From assembly GCA_947462335.1 (NCBI GenBank), contig OX381705.1, positions 48,948,393 to 49,012,392 on the forward strand: a DNA stretch of 64,000 bases, given 5' to 3'. The translations under genes were made by a program, and so were the position numbers. Source of the DNA: Harmothoe impar. Its lineage: Eukaryota; Annelida; Polychaeta; Phyllodocida; Polynoidae. Positions 55,001 to 63,300 of this stretch are shown here, one piece after another. Numbering within the stretch: the first letter of the stretch is position 1; every line of letters starts with the position of its first letter. Under the pieces are notes generated by a model. That model did no database searches. It had not been told where the DNA came from and was given only the letters and a program-made list of their open reading frames with translations.

Positions 55001-58000
55001 CGGAAATTTAAAATGGGCCGTGTCATGATATTCATGCTACATCCTTCTCTTGATATAACAGATATCTAAGCATTTACTTACCGTATAGATAATGAGAAGT
55101 AAGATGCCAATCACTGTTAAGGTGCTCATTGAGAAAGACATTGCATCCTCCATACCTGTTAGATGGTTGATTCATAAGTTAAGTGAAAGTCAATAAAAAG
55201 GGCTCTGGTATAATAATTAAATCATTTTATTGTGATTTACCTGTATCAACAGTAAGTGATATATGTACTTACACGATGTATTTGCTTGTACAAGAATGAA
55301 TACTGTATCTTAAATCAATTCATAAACTGGCGAATTGATTAACATCGTTCTTAAAGATATTTCATGAGATTTAAAGACTTTTTTTTTTTTTTTGGGGGGG
55401 GGGGGGGGTCTTTTATTTTGATATATATGATATTCTTACATATTTATCGTAGCCTTCCATCATTAAACCTCCCTAGCCCCTTCCCCCTTCAGATCCGCTA
55501 TTGACAACTTACTTGAATTCTTTAGGTCAGATGTGATATTTTTAAAGTATTCCCAGTTGGTTCCATTGCCATGGGCTGGGATCTTCAGAGGAGCAAATAC
55601 CCTAGATTTGGAGAACGTAATTAGATTAGCCAAATGAACTGTTCATCCGATCACTATATGTACATTGATTATAATCTGGCTGCTATACAACTGCAGAGTT
55701 CACTATTTCAAACCTTTCCACATCATCAACAAAAGGATCAATAAGTTTACAAACTGGAACCAACAAAAGGATGTCAGTAACACCCAGAGGGCCACTATGA
55801 TGAAATGCCGTGGGATATTAGCTCGATATTGTGTTTTTAATGACAGTGCTACTTACCCAACCACAAGGAGCACGGCCGCCATCAGAATAAACACTAAGGT
55901 GAACTTGAGGGCAGTGCAGAGTCTCTGCAAAGAAAATAGTCACAATGTGATGAGGAGTCAGGTCTCTGTGTTAGAATGGCATCAGAGATTTACCTCCTAG
56001 TCGACAAAAAGGAGGAAGCATTTTTGTCAAAACTCTGCGTGTATTTTACATAATTGAATAGATATTCCAGCGAAAAGGCATGAATTCCTCTTATAAAATT
56101 GGGAAAGGTCACTTAGTGGCATCTCTGCAATGTTCCTGCTCTATTGGTGAAAAAGCATTTTCAAAGAAACAACTACACTTAGTCTTTGGACAGACTACTT
56201 ACCGATTTAGTGGTTGTGTTTTCATCCCCTTCCTCGTAGAAAAAGTAGGAGAAAGGCAGTACCAAGAAGAGGAACACCATCTCACAGATGTAGAGGGCTG
56301 AAGTGATAACCAACATGGGATGTAATCAGATTTAACTTTGTTACATAGCCTATGTGTGTATTAACAAGCGGCAAACTTGCCAAGTATATTCAATTTCCCT
56401 GTAAATCATGCATTAATAAATATATCAAAGGTAAATGTAATCCTAGAAGTTCGAAACTGTATTCATAAATCATTATGTATTTCACTTACCATAGTATGCA
56501 TACAAAACTGACGAAGTGAGCGAATCACGGTCAGTCCCATTTTTGGCCCATTCCTGCGATTAAACAATAATGCATGGGACATGGAGACAAGAAACAGTAT
56601 ACTTGTCATAAATTCTCCTGGAAGCCTGAATGAGAGTGTACACAATTTTCAGTGAGAATCTATCAACTTATATTATCATTTAATTTAATTTCACTACGAC
56701 AAAATAGTGTCTCTAAATATGGGAACAAGGTGAGTAGTTAAAATGAGGCCTACCTTAAAATGACCTTTATTGTCTTTCATGAAAGACACAAGGAATATGT
56801 CAATAGGGACCAGGGCTAGCGTGAAAAGGGCCAGTGCCAGTCCAAGAATAGAGGCAATGGTTGACTGCACTTCGCTGTCATATTTACTTTGGAAGTATCG
56901 GATGTAGAAGAAGGCAAAGCACAGGACCAACTGGAAAGGTAATGAAATGTATGCAGGATAATCAATGTAGACATATTTTATATAAGCAAGGTAATTAATT
57001 TTACTTTAAAATCTCAACCTGGGGGGAGAAATGGGACACTCATTTCAGGGAGAACTAAGACTACTCCTGACCATCAGGGAGAACTGGGACACTCCATGTG
57101 AATATTTATTGTGTTTTAATCTTTTTCTCTCAGACTGATTACCGGTAGTCTAAAGATATGTGACGCGCTCTGTGAAAAGGGCCATTGGTGCAGGGTGCAC
57201 TAAGGTCCCTTTTCCTACATGTCACCTATCATATGTATGCCTATACATTACCATAAATATACATACTGGTAGGCCTATGGCTATCTACGATATATTTATG
57301 ACATGACTGATGCCTGCATGCCTATATTACATATGATCATGCTAAATGTAAAGGGCCTGTTACACTAGCGGCACTTGCTGCGTGGCATCTCCCTGGAATT
57401 TCTCAAAATTTCAAAATGCTGTAGATAGGAATCATGGCCCAGCCAGCAAAGATGTGTTGAGCCAACGTTGGGGCAACCGTAGCTCATGATGGACTGACGT
57501 CAGATGTATGACGTTGGGCCAAGATTCATTTGTCCTTCAATCAGAACGTCGCCATGACGTCATAAAGAAATGACGTTGGGCCAATGTTGGGCCAACATCA
57601 AAATCTGACGTTGTACCAACATTGGGCCAACCAGATTTAGACTCTAATTAGAGCATAAAAATGATGTTGTTTCAACAGATATATTTCAACATCGGCCCAA
57701 CGTCCATGTAGCCTAAATTCACTGTAATATTCATTCAAATATCAGGTATTTATTTAATATCAACTCTGCTAAAGACATGGCTGTTAAGAATCATCATTTT
57801 ATAAACAGCTGTTTCTGTTTCTGCATTTCACTTTAATCTCGGCTTAGGCCTACAGGGCCAAGAGGGGATACAAGGCCATCCCATCCTTAAGACCTTATTT
57901 ACCTACCATTACCAACAAAAGGGTGTCTTTCTAGCAATATATACAGCATTTTATCATATAACAAAGAAAGGTGGTAATCAAGAATAATATAGATTACAGA

Positions 58001-61000
58001 TGGAAAATTCATTGCTTCAAAAGCTATATTAGGTAGCACAAAGAGATCGGCCCAACGTTGGGCCAACATAGGCAAGATGTTGGCATTTCAGGTTGGCATC
58101 ATGTTGGGCCAACGTTGGCTGCCCATCGGAGCGATGTAGGCCCTATGTTGGCTTTTTGTCGGCCCAACGTAGGGCCAACGTTGCCAACGTTGGCACGCCA
58201 ACGTTGGCCCTACGTTGGCAAGCCAACCATTTGACAACGTAATGCCAATGTCTTGCCAACCTTCCCAAGTAGCAACCCTAAATGGGCCCCAGTTGGGCCC
58301 TGGTTGGGCTGGAAACTGGGCCCCAGTTGGGCTGCCCGACTGGGGCCCGACGAGAACGGGCACTGGGCAAATGTCCGGGCCCAAGCGGGCTAGCCCAAAC
58401 TGGGCCCCGGCTGGGCCCCACTTTCATATTTTAGGTTTATAACTTACATAATAGGGCAATCTGGTAATTGATTTTAATTAATATATTGCCTTATATCTTA
58501 ATGTCTAACTGGGCTTGGGATGGGTACAGGTTGGGCTGGCCCAAGTTAATATTCAGCTTGGATATCCCTGCAGAAAGCCTTCCAAGTCAAACATTTTCTA
58601 CATGGAAGATAGCAAATGTATTCATCAAGTTCAAGTCAGCAAAGATAAGACTTGTGCAAGTGGCTATTTCATATAAGCCATCAAATCTTTAGCTAATACC
58701 TTCAGGATATGTGGGTCCATATGTCTTATAGTTAATTTTGAACCCCAGGATAGGGGTCTTCAGGTGAATACTTCATTGTCTACCTTAATTTACACAATAA
58801 AATAGAAGCTTCCATATATTATCAAACTGCATTAAAATATCTTCATTCTTATACATGTATTGACTACATGACCCATTTTGGCTTCATTGTATTTATGAAG
58901 AAGTTATTTTGAATTGGAGGAATTCTCTCTGCATGGTATACAGAGGCCATCTAGTGTCAAAGCTTAGAACCACATGGCCATCTAGTGTCAATGCTCCGAA
59001 CTACTTGCTGAGAAGCCCACATCAAGCCCACATCAAGCCCAACTATGCTTTTCCAGCAAAATCACCATTATAAAATTTCTAATCAATTTCTTTTTTAAAA
59101 GAGAGTTTGATTCATACTGAAAGGGGCTTCCATAAAGCATTTGTGAAAATTAAAATTAGCCCAGTATAAGCCCACCTAAAACCCAATCATACATTTCCTA
59201 CACAAAGTGACTATAACATTTTCATACTTGGATTTTTTTTAATAGAGAGCATGATTCAAGATGCCAGGGATATTTACAGAGTATGTTTTAAAAATCACTT
59301 AGCCCAACTGGGGCCCTACTGAAGCCCATGGATTTGCCCAGCCCAAAACACAGCCCAGTTCAGCCCAAGGTTGCCCAAGGTAAACCCAACTGGGCGCCAG
59401 TTGGGCATGTTACCTGGGTTATGTGCTAACCCCCCTACCTTACAATGAAGTGACTTTAGTGCCTATATATATGTGCTATGGTGTCTGACCTATGACCCAG
59501 ACCAATTTTTTTCAAAGTTTTTTTTTTTTCAAAGAAATTTTTTTCAAGAATTTTTCAGAATTTTTTTCAGAAATGTTTTTTTTTTTTTTTTTTTTTTTCA
59601 GAATTTTCTTTGCCACATTTTTCTTGGCCAAATTCTTTTATCCAAAGAATTTTTTTACAATGATTGTTTTTCAAAGTTTTCAGAGAACCTTCTTTCCAAG
59701 AAGTCTTTTCCTTTAAATTGTTTCTCCCAATTGCCAACTATATATATGTGGACATATGCCACATGATGTGTCGACCAAATGCCAATGTTGGGCCAATGCC
59801 GGCTTGCCGACATAGGCCCAACCGTGGTGTGTCGACCAAATGCCAATGTTGGCCCAGTGTCGGCATGCCGACATAGGCCCAATCATGATCTGCCAACCAA
59901 ATGCCAATGTTGGCCCAGTGTCGGCTTGCCGACATAGGCCCGATCATGATCTGCCAACCAAATTCCAATGTTGGCCCAATGTCGGCTTGCAGACATAGGC
60001 CCGACCATGGTGTGCCGACCATATGCCAACGTTGGCCCTATGTTGGCTGGCCAACGTAAGCCCGACCATGGTGTGCCGACCAAATGCCAGCATTGGCCCT
60101 ATGTTGGCTGGCCAACGTAAGCCCGACCATGGTGTGCCGACCAAATGCCAACATTGGCCTTATGTCGGCTTGCCGACATAGGCCCAACCATGGAGTGCCG
60201 ACCAAATGCCAACATTGGCCCTATGTTGGCTGGCCAAAGTAAGCCCGACCATGGTGTACCGACCAAATGCCAATGTTGGCCCTATGTTGGCTGGCCAACG
60301 TAAGCCCAACCATGGTGTGCCGACCAAATGCCAACATTGGCCCTATGTTGGCTGGCCAACGTAAGCCCAACCATGGTGTGCCGACCAAATGCCAACGTTG
60401 GCCCTACGTTGGCTGGCCAACATAGGCCAGACCATGATGTGCCGACCGAATGCCAACGTTGGCACTATGTCGGCAGGGCATCGGCAATATTTGCCGACCA
60501 CATGCCAACCATGCCGACCATATGCCAATGCTTTGCCGATCGTGTCAACCTGTTTTGAGGGAAAAAGCCTGCGCGTTACTATGTTACAAAGGGGCGCGAA
60601 CGCACACAATTTTCGGCCTGCCGTGGGGGGGGTAAAAAAAATTCGACCCCTCGATCTAGGGGGGTGAAAAAATTCCGCGCGCTTGCGCGAAATCTCATCC
60701 CCCCCCCCCCCGTTGTTAAAAATGAGCACTCCCTTACACACATGGGGCCTAAAACATGCAGGGCTGTCAACCCTCACGCATTGGGCGTGAGACTCACGCA
60801 TTTGGACCCGCTCTCACGCTCTCACGCAGGAGTAAAGCAATCTCACGCATTCCTCAGATTCTGGGCTTTTCAGAACTGAAAGAAATTACTCCAACTAGAA
60901 CCAAAGTTACAATGATGCTCTCAGAACACATCAAATTGCACCATTTGACATCTAAATTTTCAAAATTTTCTGGGGGGGGGGGGCATGCCCTTAGACCCCC

Positions 61001-62444
61001 TACCTTGGTCGCAGCGCTGCGCTTCCGAACCGCGGTGCTTCGCGCCCCATTATGTTTACTATAAACACTTTATCAGTTGGGCAAAGTCTCACTCTTGCTC
61101 ATTCCCAAAAGTTGACAACCCTGTACATGACCAATTATGAGGAATGATAACATGTCTGCTGGCAGAAATATCACCATGCAACCTTCAATGCCCTATGACA
61201 ACATAAATTTGTATCAATTTTGGCAGATCAATGTTGGTACAACGTCATAGGCTACTATTTTTAGTGTCCCAATTGATAACGGGAATTGGAACTGTCTGAT
61301 ACGGAGCTGGTAGATCCCGGTAGATCCTACACATCAGCAACTGTCGGGTCAACTGTAGAAAATAAATAGTAGATCTACTGAATAGGAAGTCTATCAGCCT
61401 ATAATCAGGCCTAATGTAGTAAGGGAGTGTTCATTATTTATGGCAGGGGGGGGGGTGAGCATTTGAGGGGGGGGGCAATTTTTTTTAGGGGTATTCAAAG
61501 GGGGGGGGCCTTTTTTTTTTACCCTATTCTTAGGGGGGGGGCCTTTTTTTTTAGGGGCATTCCTAAAAATGTCGTGAATTTAGTACATTGAAATGTCGCG
61601 GATTTTGGTAACAGCCTGTTATATTTTACCAAATTACGTCAATATTTTCTAAAATTTTCCTCAAACTCCCAGCAAATTTCTCACTGCATCACTTTTGACA
61701 CTCAAAATAGCCCACCGTTTTGTCAGTCTTCAAAAAAGTTGCCGGCCTCATGTAAGCACTGAGGGTAAGGGAGCTTCCGATTTATAAGCACTGGGGCCCT
61801 TAAACTCAACGGTATGTAAGTCAAGTGTCTGAGGTTTGAAAATTATCACTCACCAGCGAGTATCATGAGACGTTTAGGCCTACACTAAAACACCTTACAA
61901 ATGGATGTATTTGTTGCAAGGTAGTAAATTGTAGGTAAAAAAGTGCCCAGGATTAAATGCATACAATTAGTAGACACCAACATCGTTTTTGTAATAAAGT
62001 TGAAAACGATCCACGGTGAGGGGGGGGGGGCGCTTTTTTTTCAACCTATTCCGAGGGGGGGGGGCTTTTTTTTTTCAACCTATTCCGAGGGGGGGGGCCA
62101 ATTATTTTTGACATATTCGATTTGCCAAACGCTCACCCCCCCCCCCCTGCCATAAATAATGAACACTCCCTAATGAGAGTAGACTGTAGTGTAGGTATGG
62201 TATCAGTGAGTCACTGAGTGAGTGAATCAGACCACAGATTTAGAAGCATGATGATGATCAGACAGTGTCACCAGGGCCGAGTCCAGTTGCGTTTCCTGTG
62301 TAACTAAATGCTTAGCCTACCTAGAACTACAGATAATGACGATAGTGTCTTTAGTTGTTTGGCTTATAACAACATTAGAATACTTACAAACAGTACAACA
62401 ACAAATGGAATCCAACTAGCAGCAAGTGCCTGCGGGATCGCCAT
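48940..62444 (-). CDS. LMBRD1: LMBRD1, lysosomal cobalamin transport escort protein (15 coding exons, 534 aa)
   Basis: Exons, 5' to 3': 62,444-62,388; 56,930-56,754; 56,553-56,490; 56,297-56,203; 55,924-55,857; 55,601-55,513; 55,155-55,082; 54,740-54,615; 53,979-53,759; 53,521-53,419; 53,056-52,952; 52,425-52,282; 51,880-51,814; 51,253-51,150; 49,050-48,940. All introns are GT/AG and the spliced frame is 534 codons; human LMBD1 is 540. Family-matching stretches include DSEVQSTIASILGLALALFT, VPIDIFLVSFMKDNKGHFK, FPVDYVLLAAIVMF, MRPGRTKPQ and IYYWANWALLL. About nine membrane helices are visible, with a long cytoplasmic loop (about 215-295) rich in Arg/Glu coiled coil. N-glycosylation sequons lie in lumenal loops (NGT 166, NIT 175, NVT 448), and the C-tail is acidic. 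LMBD1 works with ABCD4 in moving cobalamin out of lysosomes. Intron 1 (5.46 kb) is packed with repeats; the other introns are about 0.2 to 2 kb. Confidence 0.97.
49949..50564 (-). mobile_element. TTAA-flanked element with tRNA-like core, copy B
   Basis: TTAA at both ends (49,949-49,952; 50,561-50,564) with inverted termini GGTGGGTCAAT and ATTGACCCACC. Inserted inside the 58-bp minisatellite, so the empty site can be inferred (AAATTTGC-TTAA-AAAC). Homologous to 13,237-13,855 and almost the same length. A tRNA-like segment on the minus strand (about 50,094-50,165) has an A-box-like TAGCACAGTGGCAGAATG. Confidence 0.8.
50094..50165 (-). other. tRNA-derived Pol III promoter-like segment
   Basis: On the minus strand GACCCCATAGCACAGTGGCA is an excellent tRNA D-arm/A-box match. 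About 35 nt later GATAGTTCTCGCCCCGGTC resembles a B box and T arm with substitutions. It occupies the same place as the tRNA-like segment in copy A. It is not a functional tRNA. Confidence 0.5.
51150..51253 (-). CDS. LMBRD1: LMBRD1 exon 14
   Basis: GECVMTRMSLLLVRFFYKVW then IFGAIYYWANWALLL: matches QCTVTRTYLFLHKFWFFSAA in vertebrates; start of TM9. Confidence 0.95.
51814..51880 (-). CDS. LMBRD1: LMBRD1 exon 13
   Basis: VTSTVKNVTKETLTPCSSEA then PA: short variable lumenal segment with one sequon (NVT) and one Cys. Acceptor TTCTGAAG, donor GTAAGG. Confidence 0.88.
52282..52425 (-). CDS. LMBRD1: LMBRD1 exon 12
   Basis: MYKMRPGRTKPQGLLMLVFC ... LTPQYSTYGGQHYI: conserved R-GRT+PQ then TM8 and the PQY--YG-Q-Y motif. 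The donor is the less common GTGCGT, chosen because it keeps the frame to exon 13. Confidence 0.93.
52952..53056 (-). CDS. LMBRD1: LMBRD1 exon 11
   Basis: LFPVDYVLLAAIVMFLFFCS then MGGIQHIGIWCCCVR: TM7 and the conserved GIxxIGIW motif. A phase 0-0 exon of 105 nt. Confidence 0.97.
53419..53521 (-). CDS. LMBRD1: LMBRD1 exon 10
   Basis: SIDKLLHSLGPRMGYALPVR then RLPNPIDITLVFAQQ: lumenal segment matching NLDKALHSAGI...LSNPLNMLL in vertebrates. Confidence 0.95.
53759..53979 (-). CDS. LMBRD1: LMBRD1 exon 9
   Basis: YTSGRRSMSRRDRRRLEELE then ERVELMNRRENHLQ...LRPFQIVFGVIFLLVTLL: second half of the Arg/Glu coiled coil, then TM6. Longest coding exon; ends in phase 2. Confidence 0.95.
54307..54470. 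repeat. 59-bp tandem duplication followed by a hairpin
   Basis: TTATCCCTTTCATTACATAC starts at 54,307 and again at 54,366, giving two near-identical 59-bp units. The second runs into ATGCCCTTTGTCATCG, which pairs with GCGACAAAGGGCAT (ending about 54,470) across a loop containing ATGCATGAATGCAG. Located in intron 8 of LMBRD1. Confidence 0.8.
54615..54740 (-). CDS. LMBRD1: LMBRD1 exon 8
   Basis: GYGLSAWPMDLLKGRRSTAS then ETADLQEERSHLEAQVNS...: conserved YG+SA-P--L+KG+RS followed by the start of the cytoplasmic coiled coil. Confidence 0.95.
55082..55155 (-). CDS. LMBRD1: LMBRD1 exon 7
   Basis: MEDAMSFSMSTLTVIGILLL then IIYT: TM5, equivalent to LSFSISSLTLIGM of vertebrates. Confidence 0.95.
55381..55408. 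repeat. Poly-T/poly-G run in LMBRD1 intron 6
   Basis: A T run directly joined to about 15 G residues; low-complexity sequence with G-quadruplex potential only if dimerised. Confidence 0.8.
55513..55601 (-). CDS. LMBRD1: LMBRD1 exon 6
   Basis: GVFAPLKIPAHGNGTNWEYF then KNITSDLKNS: lumenal loop with two N-glycosylation sequons. Ends in phase 1. Confidence 0.95.
55857..55924 (-). CDS. LMBRD1: LMBRD1 exon 5
   Basis: RLCTALKFTLVFILMAAVLL then VV: TM4. Ends in phase 2 at GTAAGT. Confidence 0.95.
56203..56297 (-). CDS. LMBRD1: LMBRD1 exon 4
   Basis: ALYICEMVFLFLVLPFSYFF then YEEGDENTTTKS: TM3 followed by the acidic YEE loop seen in orthologues (YYEEKDDDD). Ends in phase 0. Confidence 0.95.
56490..56553 (-). 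CDS. LMBRD1: LMBRD1 exon 3
   Basis: EWAKNGTDRDSLTSSVLYAYY; matches the WAN...VLYGYY segment of vertebrate LMBD1. Ends in phase 1 at GTAAGT. Confidence 0.95.
56754..56930 (-). CDS. LMBRD1: LMBRD1 exon 2
   Basis: Acceptor CTTTCCAG; residues 20-78, LVLCFAFFYIRYFQSKYDSE then VQSTIAS... to GHFK. Ends TM1 and includes TM2 and the conserved PIDIFLVSFMK. This is the most diagnostic exon for the family. Confidence 0.97.
57000..57425 (+). repeat. GGGAGAACTGGGACA repeat, copy 1 (LMBRD1 intron 1)
   Basis: Begins AAAATCTCAACCTGGGG, has several GGGAGAACTGGGACACTC-type words, then TCTTTTTCTCTCAGACTGAT, and ends GGAATTTCTCAAAATTTCAA. The reverse complement of 62,955-63,300 has the same words in the same order. 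The two copies are therefore inverted relative to each other, flanking exon 1 of LMBRD1. Confidence 0.75.
57438..58262. mobile_element. CCCAG-type element 5 with TTGGGCCAACGTTGGGCC cores
   Basis: Starts CCCAGCCAGCAAAGATG. Both ends are filled with the palindromic word CCAACGTTGG and relatives (57,459-57,640 and about 58,045-58,240). The centre (57,700-58,000) is unique AT-rich DNA. The right end abuts element 6 directly, so its terminus is uncertain. Confidence 0.5.
58264..59418. mobile_element. CCCAG-type element 6 with GGGCCCAGTTGGGC cores
   Basis: Ends CCCAAGTAGCAACCC and (reverse complement of the right end) CCCAGGTAACATGCC. GGCCCCAGTTGGGC-type palindromic words cluster inside the left end (58,285-58,420) and right end (59,300-59,405). 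The middle is non-coding. Lies in LMBRD1 intron 1. Confidence 0.6.
59506..59720. repeat. T-rich degenerate simple repeat (TTTTTCAAAGAA-like)
   Basis: Long T runs alternate with CAAAGAA/CAGAA interruptions on the plus strand. The Phe-rich frames here are artefacts. Confidence 0.85.
59772..60503. repeat. 61-bp tandem array, 12 units in perfect phase
   Basis: The landmark CGACCAAATGCCAA (or a near variant) recurs at 59,772 and every 61 bp through 60,443 without a single length change. Each unit holds two palindromes: CCAACGTTGG-type, and either TGTCGGCnnGCCGACA or TGTTGGCTGGCCAACG. The unit is not a multiple of three, so the Trp/Gly-rich frames are not a protein repeat. Lies in LMBRD1 intron 1. 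Confidence 0.95.
60560..60745. other. Repeat-like segment with G/C runs, family unclear
   Basis: Contains GCGCGCTTGCGCG, a G run and a run of C (60,700-60,712), and ends AAAATGAGCACTCCC, resembling the GGGAGTGTTCAT end of the element at 61,423 in reverse. Probably a mobile-element fragment. Confidence 0.35.
60757..61128. mobile_element. TCACGCATT element (CAGGGYTGTCAAC ends)
   Basis: The left end CAGGGCTGTCAACCCTCACG and the right end AAAAGTTGACAACCCTG form an inverted pair. The left side holds multiple TCTCACGC/CTCACGCATT words and the right side carries CAGCGCTGCGCTTCCGAACC. I recall similar elements as widespread in invertebrate genomes. Confidence 0.6.
61423..62170. mobile_element. TAA-flanked inverted-repeat element (PIF/Harbinger-like MITE)
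   Basis: The termini are perfect inverted repeats over 24 bp, starting GGGAGTGTTCATTATTTATG at 61,423 and ending at 62,170, each then running into a G or C run. The 3-bp direct repeat TAA flanks both sides (61,420-61,422; 62,171-62,173), which fits the TWA target of PIF/Harbinger elements. Inside are tandem GGGGGGGGGCCTTTTTTTT and CAACCTATTCCGAGGGG units. No transposase. Confidence 0.85.
62388..62444 (-). CDS. LMBRD1: LMBRD1 exon 1
   Basis: Nineteen codons, MAIPQALAASWIPFVVVLF, phase 0, donor GTAAGTA. Begins TM helix 1. The start context is AAAATGGCG. Confidence 0.9.
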
Positions 62445-62462
62445 TTTCCTTGTTTTGACTCG

Positions 62463-62520
62463 GGTGGCGCCCTCTCGTGGCAATCAGGAAGTGGGGGGAA
62501 AAGCGCTAGAGGGCGCCCCG
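62463..62520. promoter_or_regulatory. LMBRD1 promoter: paired CTCF-like sites and an ETS site
   Basis: Immediately upstream of the ATG: GGCGCCCTCTCGTGG (62,466-62,480; on minus CCACGAGAGGGCGCC) and CGCTAGAGGGCGCC (62,504-62,517) both resemble the CTCF core and point away from each other. CAGGAAGTG (about 62,485) is an ETS-type site. The same words also form an inverted repeat (GGCGCCCTCTC/GAGGGCGCC). Factor binding is inferred from motif only. Confidence 0.35.
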
Positions 62521-62561
62521 TTCGCATTTTTGTCCCAATCAACTACAGTCCACTACAGTTA

Positions 62562-62770
62562 GGGAGTGTTCATTTATTATTTACAGGGGTGGGGGTGTGG
62601 GGGGGGGGGGGGGGGCGTAAAAATTTACGACCCCCTTCTGAGGGGGGGGGGGGGGCGTAAAAATATTGGAAAAAAAATATTACCCTTCAGTTATTTATTT
62701 TGGCAAGATCATATTTTCACATATTTTTCATGAAGCTGGGGCAAAACGGACCCCCCCCCCCCCTCACAAT
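62562..62770. mobile_element. Partial Harbinger-like MITE upstream of LMBRD1
   Basis: TTA then GGGAGTGTTCATTTATTATT, then a G run, reproduces the left end of the 61,423 element. The interior repeats GGGGGGCGTAAAAAT twice and ends in a C run (62,751-62,763). The matching right terminus is missing or diverged. It starts only 118 bp upstream of the LMBRD1 ATG. Confidence 0.55.
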
Positions 62771-62954
62771 CATAATTCCTAGAGGAGCCCTGGGAGAATT
62801 GGGACATTAAATTTAAATCATAACATGTTTGCTTGTGATTTCTACAATGCCAACAATAACCAAATGCCTTTGTTTCATGAAGAAAGGCTACCAATAAACC
62901 TTTCATTTGGACTATTTAGATTCATCCTAGCTTGCCATGATTCCCGTCTAGGGC

Positions 62955-63300
62955 CTTTTGAAATTTTGAGAAATTCCAGGGAGAACTGGGACACTTCGAG
63001 GAGAACTGGGACACTGCCTGGGGAGAACTGGGACACACCAGGGAGAACTGGGACAGTGTAAATAGTGTGACTATTAACCAATGAAACATCATTTTGCTTT
63101 ACTGTAGGCCTACATTCAATATGACCATATGTAACATATTAGCTTCAGTCATAGGTCTGAGAGAAAAATAATCAAAGCACAACAAATCTTCACCCGGAGT
63201 GTCCCAGTTCTCCCCGATAGTCAAGAGTGTCCCAGTTCTCCCTGCAATGAGTGTCCCAGTTCTCCCCAGGTTGAGATTTTTAAGCAAAATGTTAATACAG
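62955..63300 (-). repeat. GGGAGAACTGGGACA repeat, copy 2 (upstream of LMBRD1)
   Basis: Starts TTTTGAAATTTTGAGAAATT, has four tandem GGAGAACTGGGACAC words at 62,981-63,055 and three reversed copies (GTGTCCCAGTTCTCCC) at 63,199-63,270, and ends GGTTGAGATTTTTAAG. An extra pair of related words (GTGTCCCAGTTTCTCC) is at about 63,594-63,630. Confidence 0.75.

Noticed and set aside
59655..60144. Overlapping Trp/Gly/His-rich open frames on both strands
   Set aside because: They are translations of the 61-bp DNA array; the unit is not a multiple of three and frames shift from unit to unit.
60343..60801. 152-residue frame spanning several repeats
   Set aside because: Crosses the end of the 61-bp array and an unrelated repeat fragment; no single coding origin.
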